Shown piece by piece: positions 17,399 to 21,110 of a stretch of DNA of 21,110 bases (positions within the stretch are counted from its first letter, which is position 1; each line of letters starts with the position of its first letter). Below the pieces are notes generated by a model that searched no databases, was not told the DNA's origin, and saw only the letters and a program-made list of their open reading frames with translations. Source of the DNA: Bacteroidales bacterium (GTDB lineage Bacteria; Bacteroidota; Bacteroidia; Bacteroidales; UBA1715); the NCBI GenBank assembly GCA_016714605.1, contig JADKDL010000047.1, positions 1 through 21,110 of the forward strand. The letters are read 5' to 3'. A program made the translations under genes and the position numbers.

Positions 17399-19144
17399 TT
17401 AGGAAGGGTTGTCTTTACAATTAAGAACTATTGTAAACAAGCTTCCTGCTCCAAATTCACTTTCAACATAAATTTTTCCTCTTTGAGCTTCTATAAATTC
17501 TTTGCTGATTGCTAATCCCAGTCCGGAACCTTCCTTTTGTGTGCCTGGCACGGTAAAATATCGGTCAAATATTCGATTTAAATATTGTGATTCAATGCCA
17601 CGTCCGAAACCTTAATTTTTAGTTTTACAATATTCTCCATTTTTGAAGCTAAAATTTCAATTTTAGAATTACTATTAGAATAGTGAATAGCATTTGAAAT
17701 AATATTTGTTAAAACCCAAGCTGTTTTTTTCTTTATCAGCAATACCTTTGGTAAATCTTGAAGGAAAATCAATTTCAAAAGCAATATTTTTTTGATTTGC
17801 TACAGATTTATTAGTATTTAAGGCATATTTTAAAATATCTTTTAGATTAACAGGCATTATATTCAATTGAATATTACCAGTTTCTACTTGAGCCAAATTC
17901 AAAAGTTCTGAAATTATTTTTAATAGATTATTAGCATCTTCTTCACAACTTTTTATTAATTCATATTGTTCCGAATTAAGTGTTCCTGTCTTTTCATTTT
18001 CAAGTAATTGTAAACTAAATTTTAATGCAGAAACAGGTGTTTTTAACTCATGCGAAACTGTGGCTATAAAATTAGTTTTTGCCAAATCTAGCTCCATATA
18101 TTTAGTTACATTTTTAAGAATCACAACATAGCCCATTAAATGCTTTTTGTGTCATTTTGATGAGATAGTGAAATTTCTTGAATCTCTTTTTCATAGTATA
18201 TTTTCTTTTCCATGCAATTCAAAATGGATTTTTGCATTAGGATCGGTATTTGAATTAATTGTCAAATTGATAGAATCATCAATAATGATTTGACTTATTA
18301 AATCATTTTCAGATGCAATTTCAAATATATTAGCACCCATTATTTCAAGATAATTCAAGCCGGAAATAGTTAGAAATTCATCATTTACTAAATTGATCTT
18401 CATTGCTTTATCAAAGCCTATGATTGGGTATTGCAATTTATTTAGTAGTGTTTCCGTTATTTTTTTTTCAGTAAGTAGTTTTGCAACATTACTTTTATTG
18501 TATTCCTCCAGTTTGCTTGCCATTGTATTGAACGAAATAGCCAATTCTCCAAGTTCACTATGCCCCTCGAAATTTACTCTTTGAGAATAATCATTAGCAG
18601 CAATTTTTTTAATGCTGTCAATTAATTCTCTAATAGGATTAAAAATATTTCCGGGCAATGTAAGGAAAAGGATAAGTGCTATAATGAAACAAATTAAGCT
18701 TCATTGCACTGATTAAGAAAATTGACTTATGAGCAGTTTTTTGCAAAACTATTTTTGATTCTATAGATTTTAAATTACTGTTCATTATATCAAACAGAAT
18801 TACTTGCATATTGGTAATAGCAACTTCATCTGTTGTTTTTTTTTGAGTAAATTATAATTAAAAGAAAGCTTATCTCTAAGTTCATTTTCGCCAATCTCAG
18901 TTATGTTTTCTTTTTGTTTTATGAGATTTATTTCAAAGGTGTTTATTGCTTCATTATTATTTTTAATTTCTGATAATGCTTTCAGCATATTTCTAGAATA
19001 ACCTATTGTTTCTTTGTTATCTTTAATAATATTTTCGGAAGCTGATGATAACAAATTTATTTGGTTTATACTGAATAAAGCTAATAGAATAATTAAACTA
19101 AATAGCAAACCAATACCCAAGATAAGTTTTGTTTTAATTTTCAT
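17399..19144 (-). CDS. Membrane sensor histidine kinase (HAMP-PAS-HisKA-HATPase), frameshifted
   Basis: About 581 codons. ATG 19144 opens with MKIKTKLILGIGLLFSLIIL (first helix) and a helical sensor region like a four-helix bundle. A second helix (FIIALILFLTLPG) lies near 18690-18650. HAMP (PIRELIDSIKKIAANDYSQR), then PAS (LNKLQYPIIGFDKAMKINLV), then HisKA with FIATVSHELKTPVSAL (phospho-acceptor His at 18050-18052), then the ATPase N box (NIISNAIHYS), G1 (a VSDVxGRGI-like block split by an indel near 17590), F box (IFDRYFT) and G2 (GSGLGLAIS), with a stop at 17399-17401. At least six indels break the frame, near 18830, 18690, 18200, 18130, 17735 and 17590. It starts 55 bp after trkH, so it is probably in the same operon. 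A link to potassium or membrane state is inferred from context only; no response regulator gene adjoins it. Confidence 0.85.
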
Positions 19145-19199
19145 ATCATATATTATTCATTTTACAAAGATACTTTTTGAAAGAATGAAATAGAAAAAA

Positions 19200-20786
19200 C
19201 TATACAACAGTAGGTTTTGTTCCTAAGAAAACTGTTCTGAACAAAAATAAGAATTGGAATAATTTCCAACCTGCTCTGCCCACATTTGAATTATGTATGT
19301 AACTTCAAGAACTGGAGACATTTCCGGATTGGTAATACCACACGATAATCCAACAGTGCCTAAAGTAGAGGATGATTCAAAAGTGCATCTTTTAATGTAA
19401 ATCCAGAATTCATATAATAGTAAGTTATAAAAGTTCCAACAATTAAAATAATTAAATATATGAATACAAAAAGTTGCCACTTTCGCTAATTCACGATTCA
19501 TTTCATCGGGCAACATTCGTTTTTCGTTAAATTTACAATTTTAATTGAATTGTCGGAGTAAAAGTATCCGTTTATATGCCAAAAAGTCCTTTAAAAAGCA
19601 GTAAAACCTAATTATCTTTATACCTCCAACAGTAGCCCCTGCTGCTCCCACCAATAATCATTGCTGAGACAACAATAAACAACACAGACAAAACCACTCC
19701 AAGCATGAATATCACAAGTTTGCCATCCTGTAGTTGTAAGTGCACTAATAAATTGAAAAATTCCTTACGAAAAGGTTCTGTTACAATGCCTGATTTCAAA
19801 AGTATAAAGGAGAGTGTTATACTACCAAAAATGATAAAAGAATGATTGACCTTGTTTGTAAATTTTCCAAAACTGACTTAATTGTTTATCATGTAAGACT
19901 TTAAAGAAAATGGTAAAGACAAAGTCCCATTATCATAGGCAATAAATATAACATATCCATTGCTTTAGAATTATAACTAGCTATACTGCTTTCAAGTGTA
20001 CTAAATCCACCAGTTGACTGACCCACATTGCGTGATTAATTGAATCAAAAATATTCTCGGTTATACTGTATTCAGGCAAAATTATATATGTTCCAATTAC
20101 TAGATAAATAAAACTAAAAAGTGTAATTCCAATATATACTTTCCAAATAGAACGAGTAGTCTGTATAATAGTAGGATGTAAACGTTCGCCGGTAGATTCG
20201 GCTCCATATAACATATAAGCAATTTTTCCATTAGACTGACCTAATATTGCTAAAGACAGAACAATAAAACCAGCTCCCCCCAATAGTTGAATATATGACC
20301 TATAAAATAATACAGACCTTTTCCTATAGTAGGTACGTGTAATGCCATGCTTAATCCAGTAGTCGTAAAACCACTCATGCTTTCAAAAATAGCATGCAAA
20401 GGATTCTTGAAATAGAAAATACTTGATTGATATTCTGCAACAGCAGGAACGTATTTTTGTGCAACTTCATCCGGAGTAATATAGGCAATTATTACAAAAG
20501 GTATTGCTCCCATTATAGCAATAGATAACCACCCCAAAGCCGCAATTATAAGTGCATGTCGGTTTAAAGGAACAGATGTTATTTTTATTATCTTTTGTAA
20601 AAAAAAATCCAATCAAATAGCAAATTAGTCCTGAAAAATATAAATCCTATAGCAGAATAAATTAGAATAAATTAAAGATACCAGTATAGGGACTATCATT
20701 GTATAACCCAAGATAATAAGTAGTTCTCCTATTTGTCTTAATATCATTTTTAACGTGTCAAACTTTGAATGTAGTATTAAATTCAT
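19200..20786 (-). CDS. trkH: TrkH/KtrB-type potassium transporter, frameshifted
   Basis: The pore subunit for potassium uptake. ATG 20786 gives MNLILHSKFDTLKMILRQIG; with frames joined the stop is at 19200-19202 (about 528 codons, normal for TrkH). All four pore-loop filters are readable in order: FESMSGFTTTGLS, AMWSTGGFST-like, ALTTTGW and SSTLGTVGLSCGITNPEMSP. Also present are WLSIAIMGAIPFV, GGAGFIVLSLAILGQSNGK and VVSAMIIGGS ahead of GGIK-like residues. About eight indels interrupt it. The gene starts 22 bp after trkA and precedes the kinase, so trkA-trkH-kinase form an operon. TrkA gates this pore using NAD/ATP (known for the family). Intact motifs argue for sequence error, not decay. Confidence 0.9.
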
Positions 20787-20808
20787 TGCGATATAGTTTT
20801 AATCATTA

Positions 20809-21110
20809 TTAGTTAAAAAAAGATATTACTTCCTTAATGCTTTGCGGCATTGAAAACACAAAAACTGTGTCATTTGCCTTTAGTTCAAAATTTCCAAGAG
20901 CTATATATCCTTTTCCATTTCTAATAACGCTGCTTATTATTGCATTTTCCGGGAAATTGATTTCTTTAATAGGTCTATTGATTATTTTGGAGTTCTTTTT
21001 AACTATAAATTCCTTAATTTCCGCATCTATTCCATGGAGCTGAGTAAGAACTCTATCTTTTAGTATATGGCGAAATACAAAATTTGCTGCTGACATTTTT
21101 TTATTAATTA
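20809..21110 (-). CDS. trkA: TrkA potassium uptake regulator, C-terminal part
   Basis: The cytoplasmic RCK-type regulatory subunit of the Trk system. The window holds only the C-terminal part: INKKMSAANFVFRHILKD, then LHGIDAEIKEFIVKKNSKI and a TrkA_C domain with NFPENAIISSVIRNGKGY, ALGNFELKANDTVFVF and a final SMPQSIKEVISFF. The frame stays open to the window edge, so the internal ATG at 21096 is unlikely to be the start and the N-terminal nucleotide-binding domains lie outside. No frameshift is seen in this portion. It ends 22 bp before trkH, consistent with one transcript. Confidence 0.9.
   Translation of the reverse strand, partial: INKKMSAANFVFRHILKDRVLTQLHGIDAEIKEFIVKKNSKIINRPIKEINFPENAIISSVIRNGKGYIALGNFELKANDTVFVFSMPQSIKEVISFFN

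Overview
The window looks like chromosomal DNA of a gliding or gliding-related Bacteroidota (Cytophagia/Flavobacteriia/Marinilabiliales-like). The reasons are low G+C, a protein with a gliding-motility-associated (CHU_C, T9SS type B) C-terminal domain, another with a type A T9SS sorting domain, and promoter-like TAnnTTTG (-7) elements. The content of the cassette-like stretch (PIN toxin-antitoxin pairs, a TIMP-like secreted protein, an RBBP9-like hydrolase) fits that phylum. I see no rRNA, tRNA or CRISPR.

Layout. 1-2990 (+) is the 3' part of a giant surface adhesin made of 69-residue repeats, followed by Ig/PKD-like domains and a T9SS type B C-terminal domain. A one-base deletion at about 2822 cuts off the end of that domain. 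A strong terminator follows. 3161-4237 (+) is an intact acyltransferase-3 membrane enzyme, convergent with an intact 237-aa membrane protein (4262-4975, -). 5087-11475 (-) is one very large secreted gene, now in three main reading pieces. It encodes a signal peptide, a PHP phosphoesterase domain, two tandem DNRLRE-like beta-sandwich domains, a purple-acid-phosphatase-like domain (FN3-like plus calcineurin-like), an Ig-like domain, a cohesin/dockerin-like region and a T9SS type A sorting domain. It is the most distinctive gene here.

11.5-12.3 kb is non-coding or relic DNA: a possible outer-membrane protein tail and a degenerate ~41-bp tandem array whose units decode to a ~14-residue peptide. 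12.3-15.6 kb is a series of small minus-strand genes separated by three copies (A, B, C) of a dispersed repeat: a TIMP-like secreted protein, a PIN toxin with upstream antitoxin, a second PIN protein with a downstream partner, and a gamma-carbonic-anhydrase-like hexapeptide protein. It resembles a gene-cassette array. 15.6-17.1 kb holds an EF-hand lipoprotein and an RBBP9-like serine hydrolase. 17.4-21.1 kb (-) is a potassium-uptake operon: trkA (5' end outside the window), trkH, then a HAMP-PAS histidine kinase.

Quality warning. Nearly every gene to the right of about 10.4 kb carries several single-base frameshifts, yet its conserved motifs survive when frames are joined. To the left I find only two shifts. 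I read this mainly as sequence error (low-coverage or unpolished assembly), not gene decay. Gene spans there were drawn by joining frames by eye, so exact indel positions and protein lengths are approximate.
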